Below are positions 28,083 through 37,794 of a DNA stretch of 64,000 nucleotides, in pieces. Each line of letters starts with the position of its first letter. Position 1 is the stretch's first letter. The notes beneath the pieces are model-generated. The model was not told where the DNA came from and made no database searches. It saw only the letters and a program-made list of their open reading frames with translations. The stretch spans positions 248,001 to 312,000 of the forward strand of contig NZ_VKKY01000002.1 in NCBI RefSeq assembly GCF_008271695.1, in the 5' to 3' direction. The stretch is from Rufibacter hautae (GTDB lineage Bacteria; Bacteroidota; Bacteroidia; Cytophagales; Hymenobacteraceae). The position numbers and the translations under genes are program-made.

Positions 28083-31000
28083 TTATGCGCTGGCCTTAGA
28101 GTATGTACTATAAGCACCTCCTGGATAATTAGTGTAAATGTGCTGATACACATTGATCGTTTTCTCACCTACTTCTGCATCTGTGTAAGCCTTCTGAGGG
28201 AGCCACTGCAGCGCATCAAAAATTAAGGTTTTTACCTGAGCGGTAATTTGCCGGCTTTCCCTCCAGAGTTCAATGCGTAACTTCTCAGCCTTTAACTTAG
28301 TCAGAATCTCCTCGGCTACTTTCTTTACTTCCTTCACTTCTGGCTCTTCCAGCTCTTTTCCTGAACGCAAAAGGTCAAAGATGGCCAAAGTTTCCTGGTT
28401 CAGGTTTTCTCGAAATGCTCTTGCCTCTTCTTTGCTAAGTTTTTGAATGAAATCGCTGAGGTTATTGAAAGCACTTATAGTATCTTCTATGTTCTTCCCT
28501 TTATTATACTCAGCAATAATTTCCTGGTAACGCTCATAGAACTCTAATCTAAGCGGGTTTTCTTTTAGCATCTGTTCCAGCTTTTGCTCTACGGCTCGCT
28601 GCAGGTCAAAAACCACCGTGTTTTTGCGGGGTGTCTTTTTAAAGGCTTCCCGAAGCTTATCAAAATCTAGGTTACTTAAATCAACATACGCATCTTGCTC
28701 AGCAACTTGGGAAGGGTGCACTAGCACACTGGTATTTACTACCTGTTGTAAATCTCTGATGATGCTAGTGACGTCTGCGGCTTTGGTCTGTTGGTTAAGC
28801 TGTTGGTAGATGGCTTCTATGGCATTGAACTGCCGGATGAAAGGCTTTACCTGGTCTTCTGGGTAAAGAGCGTGGTACTTCTTGAAAACATCCCTGGCGA
28901 TTATCTCAAATTTGGTGCGGGTGGTTTCATTGAGGCATACACAATCAACCGCTTTCTTGATGTTGGCAATCTTTTCCATGGGCTTGGCATCTGCGTTGCT
29001 GAGGTTACCCAAACTGAAACCTAACTCACTTAGATAGCCTTTTACCTGCCTGATTGCTTCCTTCAGTTCATCTGCCAGTTGTTCCAGCAGTTCAACTGGC
29101 TTTTTATTATCTTCTTTTCCGCCGCCAGTATGCGGCCCACGGCCTTTGTCGCTTTCTCCATAAATGGAGTAGGCCTTTTCTAATTGCTTATAGACATTGC
29201 CATAGTCTACAATGAGCCCATTTTCTTTTTCATCATCATATACCCGGTTAGCCCGAGCAATGGTTTGCATGAGGGTATGGCCTTTGATAGGCTTGTCCAG
29301 GTAAACAGTAGAGATGGCGGGGGCATCAAACCCAGTGATCCACATGGCACAAACAATGGCCAGCCGGAACGGGTTTTCTTCATCTTTAAATTCCTTCTCC
29401 AGATCGCGTTTCACCATTTTTTCACGATGAGGCGCAATCTCAAGCTGCATTTTTTTGAACTTGTCTACCTCATTCTGCTCAGAGCTGACAATGACGCAGA
29501 CTTCTGTCTCTTCTACTTTTTTAAGTTTACGCAGCAGCGCCTGCTCTTCCTGTTGATCTGTAGCACTAGCAATTTGATTTTTAAGATCTACAATATAGAG
29601 CGACCAATGCTTCATGATCAAGTCATACATGCGTACGGCTGTGGGTTTGTCCAAAGCAACCAGCATGGCTTTGCCTTGGTAGCCCCGCTCATTAAAGTGC
29701 CATACAAGGTCTTTGGCAATAGAGTCTAGCCTAGCCTCAGCGGTCAGTATCACATAGTCTTTCTGGAAGAGATAGGCCAGTTTTCGTTTCTGGTCTTCAT
29801 CCAGGTTTTCGTCCTCCAAAATGTCGGCCATTTGGTCGTCTAGCTGCGGATTCTGAATACCTAGTTTTTCGCCCCGGTTCAGATAGCGCAAAGGCAGGGT
29901 AGCTCCGTCCTGAATGGCACGTTTAAAATCATAGACAGAAACGTACTCCCCAAAGATGTTTTTGGTCAGCTCTTCTTCTTCTTTAATGATGGGTGTACCG
30001 GTAAAACCCAGGTAAGAGGCATTAGGAATACCGTTAAAGCGCATGTTTCGGGCAAAGGTACCTGCTTGAGTGCGGTGTGCTTCATCAGAAATGACGATGA
30101 TGTTTTTGCGGTCTGTTATCTTGGGGTATTCGCTTTCCGTCTTGGGGTCAATGGAGAACTTATGAATTAGCGAGAACACGTAGCGGTGATTTTGCTTAAG
30201 CAATTCACGCAGGTGATCGCGGCTTTTAGCCACCACGTTCTTATCAGAAACGGCCCCGACTCCTGTAAAGGTATCATAGAGCTGCCGTTCCAATTCACTG
30301 CGGTCTACCACAATCAGGAAGGTATAGGAGCCGCCGAACTTACGGTGAATCTTCTGACAAATAAACACCATAGAATAGGACTTGCCACTGCCTTGCGTAT
30401 GCCAGAAAACACCCAGTTTGCCCCGCAGTTCTTCTATGCTCTCAGCCTGGTCAATCACCTTGTTTACCCCAATGTACTGGTGGTTTTTGGCCATAAGCTT
30501 CACCAGTTCACCGCCACTATCATCAAAGAGGAGGAAGTTCTCAAAGATATCCATGAACCTGTCAGGTGCGCAGGTGCCGCGCAGCATGGTATCCAAGCTT
30601 ACCATACCTTCTTCTTCCTCGGTAATCCGTTTCCAGTCCAGGAAGTATTTATAGGGGCTAGTAAGGGTACCTACCTTGGCGTCTGTGCCGTTGCTTAGGA
30701 TAATGAAAGCATTGCAATGAAACAGGTGCGGAATGGAATCTTTGTAATCTGTAAGATTTGCAGTGAAGGCGTTTCTGAGGTCTGTATGGTGCGCCTTCAG
30801 TTCAAAGAAAAGCAGGGGAATGCCGTTTACAAACCCTAATACATCCGGCCGACGGTTGTATAAATCACCAACTACTTCCAGCTGCCTTACTGCCAGAAAA
30901 TGGTTGTTTTCATACTGCTCGAAATCAAATACCCGCAGTCTTTTCTTTACCAGTTCTCCTTTATTATTGGTAAAGCTTACGGGTACTCCGTCTTTTAGAA

Positions 31001-31289
31001 GCTCGTATTTATCTTTATTTAACCTGGCCAAGGTTTTATCTGCACTTTTCTGCTCAATCTGCTCCATAGCCTGCCCATAAGCAGCAGCGGGCAGGTCTGG
31101 ATTCAATAGTTGAAGGCTTGCAAGCAGGTAGCGCCTTAAAATAACCTCAGATTTGTTTTCACGGCCCAGCAACCCGTCTGGTCCAAAAGATTCTTTTTTC
31201 CATGCGGTTTTTACTTCCCAGCCCAGTTCTTCCAGAACATCTTGGGTAGCAGCTTCTATCAAACCATCTTCGGAGTATTCGTAGCTCAT
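28083..31289 (-). CDS. hsdR: Type I restriction enzyme, R subunit (HsdR)
   Basis: A 1068-residue protein of normal HsdR length. The N-terminal PD-(D/E)XK nuclease reads 'PDVLGFVNGIPLLFFELKA' (about residues 143-161), with the catalytic D and E.K. The translocating motor has Walker A 'TQGSGKSYS' (about 297), the DEAH box 'ISDEAHRTQ' (about 397) and 'GFTGTPI' (motif III), followed by the C-terminal helicase half ('TIARANRVY'). The C-terminal helical region docks to the methylase. It cuts unmethylated DNA after ATP-driven translocation and works with HsdM and HsdS. It is the last gene of a five-gene operon, 7 bp after the second DUF262 gene. Confidence 0.95.
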   Translation of the reverse strand: MSYEYSEDGLIEAATQDVLEELGWEVKTAWKKESFGPDGLLGRENKSEVILRRYLLASLQLLNPDLPAAAYGQAMEQIEQKSADKTLARLNKDKYELLKDGVPVSFTNNKGELVKKRLRVFDFEQYENNHFLAVRQLEVVGDLYNRRPDVLGFVNGIPLLFFELKAHHTDLRNAFTANLTDYKDSIPHLFHCNAFIILSNGTDAKVGTLTSPYKYFLDWKRITEEEEGMVSLDTMLRGTCAPDRFMDIFENFLLFDDSGGELVKLMAKNHQYIGVNKVIDQAESIEELRGKLGVFWHTQGSGKSYSMVFICQKIHRKFGGSYTFLIVVDRSELERQLYDTFTGVGAVSDKNVVAKSRDHLRELLKQNHRYVFSLIHKFSIDPKTESEYPKITDRKNIIVISDEAHRTQAGTFARNMRFNGIPNASYLGFTGTPIIKEEEELTKNIFGEYVSVYDFKRAIQDGATLPLRYLNRGEKLGIQNPQLDDQMADILEDENLDEDQKRKLAYLFQKDYVILTAEARLDSIAKDLVWHFNERGYQGKAMLVALDKPTAVRMYDLIMKHWSLYIVDLKNQIASATDQQEEQALLRKLKKVEETEVCVIVSSEQNEVDKFKKMQLEIAPHREKMVKRDLEKEFKDEENPFRLAIVCAMWITGFDAPAISTVYLDKPIKGHTLMQTIARANRVYDDEKENGLIVDYGNVYKQLEKAYSIYGESDKGRGPHTGGGKEDNKKPVELLEQLADELKEAIRQVKGYLSELGFSLGNLSNADAKPMEKIANIKKAVDCVCLNETTRTKFEIIARDVFKKYHALYPEDQVKPFIRQFNAIEAIYQQLNQQTKAADVTSIIRDLQQVVNTSVLVHPSQVAEQDAYVDLSNLDFDKLREAFKKTPRKNTVVFDLQRAVEQKLEQMLKENPLRLEFYERYQEIIAEYNKGKNIEDTISAFNNLSDFIQKLSKEEARAFRENLNQETLAIFDLLRSGKELEEPEVKEVKKVAEEILTKLKAEKLRIELWRESRQITAQVKTLIFDALQWLPQKAYTDAEVGEKTINVYQHIYTNYPGGAYSTYSKASA

Positions 31290-31296
31290 GTTGGGC

Positions 31297-33342
31297 TTAG
31301 TTTTGGCTGAAGTAATCCTTAAAGTAATTTATCATGTCTTCTCTATGAGATTGGCACAAATCCCAGCTCCATCGCTCATTTTCAAAAATAAGAGCTGACT
31401 TCAAGGAGTCAAGTCGGTGGTTTTCGGCTTTAGCGATAAATTCACTTCTTTTAACTGTATAAATCTTATTACTGTATTCAGAATTCATACCGGACGTAAG
31501 CAAAACCAAATTACCAAAGTCGTCTAATTTACTATGCTTTGCATCTGGGCTGTCACTAAGCTCCCATACTAAATTTAGATCTAACTCATTCCGGTTTTGT
31601 GGTGAGATATGCTCTACTGAGTTTTTAGAGGTTATCCGGAAATCTTCCCAATCTTCTTTTTGGGATTTAGTCAGTTGCTTTTTATCAAAAATAGTATCGC
31701 GGAAATACCATAGAATAAAATCCAGCTTGTAAAATACATAGCTAGGGTAATCTGTGCCTTTTTGTGCTTCAAGGCCTAAATACTGTACATCTGCCTTTTT
31801 AATTTCGCTGCCAGGTTTTAACAGATTCCAGCTTCTCACTCTTAAAGTCTCATTATTACCGGCACAAAACATGGCATTATCCACGTTTCTTAAGTACCTG
31901 TATAATTCCTCAGTGGAGTCGCAGGAACGCATTTTATTTAATAATGGGGTGAGCCAATAGCGGCTAATAGTTTCCTGCGAGTGGTAAAGCATACTTTGCA
32001 GCATCATAAATCCGCTATTCTTTTCCGGTTCTCGACGTTGCAACGCCTCTTTGTTGCGGTATAATTTCTCTATGGTAAGTCTTTCATCTCTACCTTGACC
32101 AACCCACTTTACAACATGTTTGTCAAATCTCAGGCGAACTTCCCAAAGCAGCTCAATAAATGCTTTTACATCTGTCTCATTCCAATAATTTGTAAAATAC
32201 TTTTCAAAGATTACAAGCAGCTTCTTCTCATCGATCTCTGCAATTTGCTCTTGTTCAAGATCAGTGTTTTTTTCGAATTGGAATATTCTTAATACATGGA
32301 GCAAAAGCATTGGGAAAGAAAGAATACTCCTGTTTTCAGGAGCATCATATACTACATCGTATCCGCTGTTGTCTTCTTTTGTGCCTGAAACAAGGTCTTC
32401 GGGGGTTTCCAGAATATCAATTAAATGTTTTGGTGTATTTATAGCTAGATTATTGAGCCTACCAATGATATCCTTAGGTAGACTAACTTCCTCCTCCTCT
32501 TCGTTTTCTCTCGTTGAAGTTGTTAGGTCCCGCCATTTTAATTTCGCAATCTCTTTTATGTTTTTCTCCAGGTAATTATCCATTATGGCGCAGGCATCCC
32601 AAACCTGTGCATATTTAGTCCGCTCTTCCGAGGATTCTATGTATTTAAGTAACCTGGGCTTAAGAATCTCGTGGTGCTGCAACTGAACGCCTCTGTTATT
32701 AGAAACTTCAAAAAGTTTATTCTCATCTGTGTTATGGGGCATAATGGTTACCATTATCCGGAGATTATGCATTAGAAAATCAGAAAAGCTACTTTTCTCT
32801 GTTTCTGTAAATGCTTTATCTTTTATAAACCGGTTAATAGTTTCAAGAGCAGACGAAATAGGTTTTAATTCAGCCTTTGCATCTGAGCTGATAGCAGTGA
32901 TATTTGTGCGGTTTTCAGGATTATTAAAAAATTCGTTAGCAAAATCACGGATACTAAAATTTAAACGTGCTTTAGACTTGCTTTCTTCCCCATAAAAGTT
33001 AAAGGCTGTAAGTGAGTGTTTTAACACCGAACCTATCAGCCATAACGTTGTAAACCGTTGCTGCCCATCTATCAAATCAAATTCAACTTGCTTTTTCTTG
33101 GGAGTGGTCACAGCTTCTTGATTAGTACGTGCAAGAATTACCCCGCCCAAGTAATAGTGTGGCAACTCGTTTCGAAACGCTTTTTCAAGGTCTTCAAGCA
33201 AAGTTTTTATCTGGTCGTCTTTCCAAACGTATAGCCGCTGATAGATAGGAATATTAAACCGCTTATCATCTTTAACAATTTCTGCCAATGTGCTGAAGTG
33301 CGAAACAACCGGGTATCCTTTATGCAGATTTAAACTTAGCAT
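31297..33342 (-). CDS. DUF262-DUF1524 protein (GmrSD-like)
   Basis: A 681-residue protein with an N-terminal DUF262 domain: 'FNIPIYQRLYVWKDDQI' (about 30-46) and the nucleotide-site motif 'DLIDGQQRFTTLW' (about 88-100). The C-terminal DUF1524 domain carries an HNH-like nuclease motif, 'SVEHISPQNRNELDLN' (about 573-588), and 'LDDFGNLVLLTSGMNS' downstream. This is the domain order of GmrSD and BrxU, type IV enzymes that use a nucleotide and cut modified phage DNA. The gene starts inside the previous DUF262 gene (23-bp overlap) and ends 7 bp before hsdR, so it belongs to the restriction operon. Confidence 0.88.
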   Translation of the reverse strand: MLSLNLHKGYPVVSHFSTLAEIVKDDKRFNIPIYQRLYVWKDDQIKTLLEDLEKAFRNELPHYYLGGVILARTNQEAVTTPKKKQVEFDLIDGQQRFTTLWLIGSVLKHSLTAFNFYGEESKSKARLNFSIRDFANEFFNNPENRTNITAISSDAKAELKPISSALETINRFIKDKAFTETEKSSFSDFLMHNLRIMVTIMPHNTDENKLFEVSNNRGVQLQHHEILKPRLLKYIESSEERTKYAQVWDACAIMDNYLEKNIKEIAKLKWRDLTTSTRENEEEEEVSLPKDIIGRLNNLAINTPKHLIDILETPEDLVSGTKEDNSGYDVVYDAPENRSILSFPMLLLHVLRIFQFEKNTDLEQEQIAEIDEKKLLVIFEKYFTNYWNETDVKAFIELLWEVRLRFDKHVVKWVGQGRDERLTIEKLYRNKEALQRREPEKNSGFMMLQSMLYHSQETISRYWLTPLLNKMRSCDSTEELYRYLRNVDNAMFCAGNNETLRVRSWNLLKPGSEIKKADVQYLGLEAQKGTDYPSYVFYKLDFILWYFRDTIFDKKQLTKSQKEDWEDFRITSKNSVEHISPQNRNELDLNLVWELSDSPDAKHSKLDDFGNLVLLTSGMNSEYSNKIYTVKRSEFIAKAENHRLDSLKSALIFENERWSWDLCQSHREDMINYFKDYFSQN

Positions 33343-34822
33343 TTATCCAATCTTTTTTATTTGTTAATGCGGCTGCTTCTGGCTGTTGATAGTAAGCCAC
33401 CAGGCTGCTTTTATATTTACCCTGCACCCCATTGCCTTTTACCTCTTTATTGTAGTGGGTATTATCTGTTATGCTTTTTATAAATTCAATTACCTCTTCA
33501 GGCAGATAAGCTAGTTCAATTATGTCCAGCAAGTTTTGGCTTTGGTCACGAACAATCCGGATAGGGGTTTGTGCTACAATGCTGCTTTGATTAATCCTGT
33601 AAGAACCCAGCAGGTAATCTAGCCACAAACAAAAGCGGTAAAGCTGGTCTTGTCCAAACTTGTCATAATAAAGCAAAGTACATAATTCAAAAAAGTCAGT
33701 CAGGTAAGAGCTAAAGCCTGATGCTTTATAAACTTTTGTATAAAAATCATTTACAAGCCAAATTTCAGAATTCTCTTCATGTTGCTTCCTGAAAATAAGA
33801 CGGTACAGATCGTTATACTTCTGGGTATAAAGGAAAAAACCCATACCTTTTTCTAAAGGTTGACGCAGCGCAAAAGGATAATCTACTGGCTGTGTTTGCA
33901 ACGCAATGGAAGCCATTCTTACACTTACACCTGAGGTAGCAGAAAACTCCAAGGTATCAGCCAAGCGGTTTTTTGAACTTGGAAACAACGAAATACCACC
34001 ATCTTTGCGTTTGATCTTAGTATTTTTCTGAAACTCCTTTAAAATTAACTCTTTGTTTTCAAACCCAATCTTTTGTCCTTTCCAACTTCTGCCGCGCCAG
34101 ATGTACAACCGAAAAAGCCTATCTAGGGCTTGATTCTGGTTTGAGAAGTCCCAATTTCGCGCAGCAATGCGTTGTTTTTCAGTTTCTTCCTGTTCTCCTT
34201 TAAGTGCTTTTAGGTGGTAAGATTTTAAAAAATCAACTGCACTTAAGGTTACACCCCTATTATTCTGTGACTCAAAAAAGGTAAAAGCATCATCTTCAGA
34301 AGAAGTAATTATAAGGGTAGCAATTAGGTCATCCAGTAACGCTTTTAGTTTTTCTTCAGGAAAGAAGCTTTCAATTTTTCCTATTATAAATCTGTGATTT
34401 TTATGAATATTTTCCTGCGACTTTGGTGAATCAAAGTTTAACTCTAAACGATTTTTCAAGGTAGCTATCTGACTACTTTCTTTGTTTATAGCATAATCCA
34501 GAATTAGAAGAGTGGTGAGCCGTTGCTGTCCATCAATTATTTCAAGAGCAGTTTCGGTTTTCTGGTGTAATAAAATAGTACCAAAGAAATAATATTCCCC
34601 GGCTTTCCTATCGTTGTAAAATTCCTCCAGATCTTTAAACAGGGCTTTTACTTTCTCTTCATCCCAAACGTAAGGACGCTGATAATCTGGAATGCGTAAA
34701 ATAAATGGTTCTGGTAATGCTAGTAAATCGCTTAAGCTGCATACCCCAATTTCTAATTGGCCGCGGTTATTATGCCCCCTATTTTGCTGCCTGACTTTAG
34801 GTATGTCAGCTAAAACTTCCAT
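33320..34822 (-). CDS. DUF262 protein (GmrS-like)
   Basis: A 500-residue protein with a DUF262 domain: 'FILRIPDYQRPYVWDEEKV' (about 38-56), 'YYFFGTILL' and 'LEIIDGQQRLTTLLIL' (about 92-107), plus 'ESQNNRGVTLSAVDFLKSY' near 185-203. No HNH motif is visible in its C-terminus, so alone it looks like a sensor or nucleotide-hydrolysing half, with the next gene providing the nuclease. Placed 13 bp after hsdS and overlapping the next gene by 23 bp, it is clearly co-expressed with the type I enzyme. Confidence 0.85.
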   Translation of the reverse strand: MEVLADIPKVRQQNRGHNNRGQLEIGVCSLSDLLALPEPFILRIPDYQRPYVWDEEKVKALFKDLEEFYNDRKAGEYYFFGTILLHQKTETALEIIDGQQRLTTLLILDYAINKESSQIATLKNRLELNFDSPKSQENIHKNHRFIIGKIESFFPEEKLKALLDDLIATLIITSSEDDAFTFFESQNNRGVTLSAVDFLKSYHLKALKGEQEETEKQRIAARNWDFSNQNQALDRLFRLYIWRGRSWKGQKIGFENKELILKEFQKNTKIKRKDGGISLFPSSKNRLADTLEFSATSGVSVRMASIALQTQPVDYPFALRQPLEKGMGFFLYTQKYNDLYRLIFRKQHEENSEIWLVNDFYTKVYKASGFSSYLTDFFELCTLLYYDKFGQDQLYRFCLWLDYLLGSYRINQSSIVAQTPIRIVRDQSQNLLDIIELAYLPEEVIEFIKSITDNTHYNKEVKGNGVQGKYKSSLVAYYQQPEAAALTNKKDWINAKFKSA

Positions 34823-34835
34823 ATATGATTGTTGA

Positions 34836-36104
34836 TTAAGCTAATTCTTCCTCCTCAGCTAATGCAAATTGTTCTTGTCTTGCTCTCTCTATCGAAAGCG
34901 TTCCGTTCATTAGGCGTGGTAATAAAATATCACGAGATTCTTTAAGAAGTCGGATTTGTCTTTGAAGATTAAGAATCACTTCAAAATTGCTCTTAACTAG
35001 ATTATGAAACCTGATTAAAACTTCATCAGTGGGATGAACGGCAATCATTTTTTCAAATTTGCCTTTATTCACATTAGTCATTGTAGCTCCATTACTCCCT
35101 AATCCTTCTAAAATGGGCTTTAGCTTTCCGGCTAGACAATAGAAATAATATTGATAGTATTCTTTATAAAAAATGATAGAATTTATTTGCTGGTTTGTTT
35201 GGCAAGCTTCTGAAGCCAATGCATATACTCCAGCGCTACCAATACAGCTAACCATCAAACTATTCTTAGGTATAAATTTTTTCTTCTGTGTATCGGCTCC
35301 AATTCTAGACAGGGTTTGATTTGTTTCCAAAACATAAGGGAACCCTGCCATGTCTGGAGTCTTTACAAACGGCACTTCACCATGAAAAAAGTCATTATTT
35401 GAAGTTGAAGGTGTTTTGCCGGTTTTTATTTCACCAAAGAACCCGAATTCTTTTCCTATCCAACCCTCGGGCAAACCAGTTTCAGCATTTACTTCTAGCT
35501 GTTTGCCGTTAATCCTGAATTTCACGAACCATTCCATATAGGTGCGCTGCGCCAGCTCTTCCAACAGCTTTATGCGCTTGAGATTGTTCTCTATTAAATT
35601 ATCATAACTTGATAAAATAAAACCAATCCTTTTTTGAATAGATAAATCTACTGGAACAATAACTTCAATTGCGCAGAAATTGGATTTACTTACATGGTGT
35701 CTTCCTGAGGCAGTACCAGGGTTAGCGCTACTTACTTTAGGTAAATTATATTTTAATAAATAGTAGATGAAATCTTTATCATACAAGGTTTCATCAGGAA
35801 TAACCACATTTACAGATTGATTTGTAAAGCATGGCCTATCTGCTTGAAACATTTTTTCACCAACTGTTCCAATGGTAACAACACCAGTTGCTCCTTTTGG
35901 AATGTATGAGTTCTTGTACTTCTTAAATGCTTTATCTGAATATGTATCTTCCCAAGTAGAGACATATCTTCTGTCAATATCCATATCTGTGGGTTTTATA
36001 AATGGATATGGACCACCGTATAGTTCTTTATCAGTGGTTAATGGTGTGTTGCCAGTGATAACCTGACCTAAAGAGCCAATATTTATTACTTTCCAACCTT
36101 TCAT
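34836..36104 (-). CDS. hsdS: Type I restriction-modification specificity subunit (HsdS)
   Basis: A 422-residue protein with the two-target-recognition-domain layout: the first TRD (residues about 3-165, starting 'GWKVINIGSLGQVITGNTP'), a conserved helix ('NLIENNLKRIKLLEELAQRTYMEWF' region, about 173-197), the second TRD (about 215-375, 'FFGEIKTGKTPSTSNN') and a C-terminal helix ending 'LLKESRDILLPRLMNGTL'. It selects the bipartite DNA target for both methylation and cleavage. Its start overlaps the hsdM stop by 4 bp (ATGA), indicating translational coupling. TRDs of this type are commonly exchanged between strains. Confidence 0.93.
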   Translation of the reverse strand: MKGWKVINIGSLGQVITGNTPLTTDKELYGGPYPFIKPTDMDIDRRYVSTWEDTYSDKAFKKYKNSYIPKGATGVVTIGTVGEKMFQADRPCFTNQSVNVVIPDETLYDKDFIYYLLKYNLPKVSSANPGTASGRHHVSKSNFCAIEVIVPVDLSIQKRIGFILSSYDNLIENNLKRIKLLEELAQRTYMEWFVKFRINGKQLEVNAETGLPEGWIGKEFGFFGEIKTGKTPSTSNNDFFHGEVPFVKTPDMAGFPYVLETNQTLSRIGADTQKKKFIPKNSLMVSCIGSAGVYALASEACQTNQQINSIIFYKEYYQYYFYCLAGKLKPILEGLGSNGATMTNVNKGKFEKMIAVHPTDEVLIRFHNLVKSNFEVILNLQRQIRLLKESRDILLPRLMNGTLSIERARQEQFALAEEEELA

Positions 36105-37669
36105 ACCAATTCCTTCAAATTATTTGAAATTGTATTAGATAATACTTTAGCCTCGGCATTCAAGCTGTCTAGCTCTTCTTGAATTTCCAGTAAGCGGCTT
36201 TGGTAGTCAAAAGCATCATCAAGTTGTATGGTTACGCCTACGTACCGGCCAGGAGTAAGACTATAGTCATTCTCCTCCACATCCTTTAAGCTTACAATTT
36301 TGCAAAGACCGTCTATATCACGATATTGCCCATCTGGGAAGAGGTCAGTGAACCAGGAATTGTCAGCACTTACTTCAGGTTGCTCTCCGCGGTAAAGCTT
36401 CATGATAGCCGTAAGCCCTTCCAGTTGTTCCGCGCTAAAATCATTGATAGTGGTAGTCACTTTCCTGAACACATTGCGGGCGTCCAGCATCAGAATCTTG
36501 TCTTTGTTTTCAGCACGTTTGCCTTTGTCATAGAACCACACATGACATGGCAGGGAGCGGGTATAAAAAAAGTTGTTCCCTACACCTACAATACAGTCTA
36601 CCGCACCGGTTTTGATCAGTTCCTGTCGTATTAGTTTCTCGCTGTGTCCAGCATCGGTGGCAGAACTGGCCATGACAAAACCGGCCCGGCCATTTTCATT
36701 CAGGTAGCTGTAGAAATACTGTATCCACATGTAGTTGGCATTGTCAGTTTTAGGCACACCGAAAGGTAGCCGTTTGTCAGTCTTCACAAACTCTCTGCCT
36801 TTGTCTACCTTGCTCACATTAAATGGCGGGTTAGCCATCACAAAGTCGCATTTGCCTACCAAATGGTGCGGGTCTGAATAGAAGCTGTTGCTTTCTATGA
36901 TCTTGCCCTCAATGCCATGTATGGCCAAGTTTATTTTAGCCAGTTTGGTGTTGTTGGTTTTTTGCTCAGTGCCATAGCACTTAATGGCTTCGTTTACTTC
37001 TTTGTTGGTGTGGCCTTTTACAAAATACCCCGTTTGCACAAACATACCGCCAGAGCCACAAGCAGGGTCATGGATAATGCCGTGATCAGGCTCAATAAAA
37101 TTCACAATTAGTTGTACAAGGCTAGGTGGGGTAAAGAATTCACCGCCTTCCTGCGCACCGGCTCCTTGCATAGAAAACTTCATCAGGAAGTACTCATAAA
37201 TTCTTCCAAACACATCTCCAGTGGCTTTCTTTACCGCATCTTTGTTAAACACCCGTACTAGGTCCCGTAACAGGTCGCTTTCAAATTCTTGGTAATTCTT
37301 AGGCAGGTTGCCTTCCAAGTCAGGGTATTCGGCTTCAATCAGCTTCATGGCATTATTGATGGCCTCGGCAATGTCTTTGCCTTCTGGCAGATTGGCCAGG
37401 TACTCATACTTGGCTTCCTCAGGCAGCATGATTGCCCCCGCAGATAGGTAATCTTCTTTGGTAGCCGCCCGTTTGCCTCGTGGTCCGGCGGGTATGCTGG
37501 CTTCTACCACAGGCGTGGCTTCTTCATACTTGTTTTGGGCGAATCGCAAAAGCACCAAACCTAATACCGGGTCTTTGTATTCGGCGGCAGTTAATTTACT
37601 ATTAGCACGGAGCGCGTCAGCGGCATCCCACAATTCTTTCTCCAATTGACGGATTTGGTCTTGGGTCAT
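36101..37669 (-). CDS. hsdM: Type I restriction-modification methylase subunit (HsdM)
   Basis: A 522-residue N6-adenine methyltransferase. The N-terminal HsdM helical domain (about 1-140) is followed by SAM-binding motif I 'HDPACGSGGMF' (about 199-209) and catalytic motif IV 'VMANPPFNVS' (about 274-283). With HsdS it methylates the host's recognition sites, and with HsdR it forms the full restriction enzyme. First gene of the operon hsdM-hsdS-DUF262-DUF262-hsdR. Confidence 0.95.
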   Translation of the reverse strand: MTQDQIRQLEKELWDAADALRANSKLTAAEYKDPVLGLVLLRFAQNKYEEATPVVEASIPAGPRGKRAATKEDYLSAGAIMLPEEAKYEYLANLPEGKDIAEAINNAMKLIEAEYPDLEGNLPKNYQEFESDLLRDLVRVFNKDAVKKATGDVFGRIYEYFLMKFSMQGAGAQEGGEFFTPPSLVQLIVNFIEPDHGIIHDPACGSGGMFVQTGYFVKGHTNKEVNEAIKCYGTEQKTNNTKLAKINLAIHGIEGKIIESNSFYSDPHHLVGKCDFVMANPPFNVSKVDKGREFVKTDKRLPFGVPKTDNANYMWIQYFYSYLNENGRAGFVMASSATDAGHSEKLIRQELIKTGAVDCIVGVGNNFFYTRSLPCHVWFYDKGKRAENKDKILMLDARNVFRKVTTTINDFSAEQLEGLTAIMKLYRGEQPEVSADNSWFTDLFPDGQYRDIDGLCKIVSLKDVEENDYSLTPGRYVGVTIQLDDAFDYQSRLLEIQEELDSLNAEAKVLSNTISNNLKELV

Positions 37670-37794
37670 TTTAGGAAAATCGATACGTTTTGAAATGGGG
37701 TTGTTATTGGAACAGGTACTTAAATATGGTTAAATTAATATTATTAACCAGTTTCCCAGATTTGATTTTTTAGAACTTGCTAAATGCTAATTAC

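Noticed and set aside
29184-29729. Plus-strand ORFs across the hsdR gene
   Set aside because: They lie antisense to the intact HsdR frame with no independent motif; the same applies to similar frames over the other large genes.
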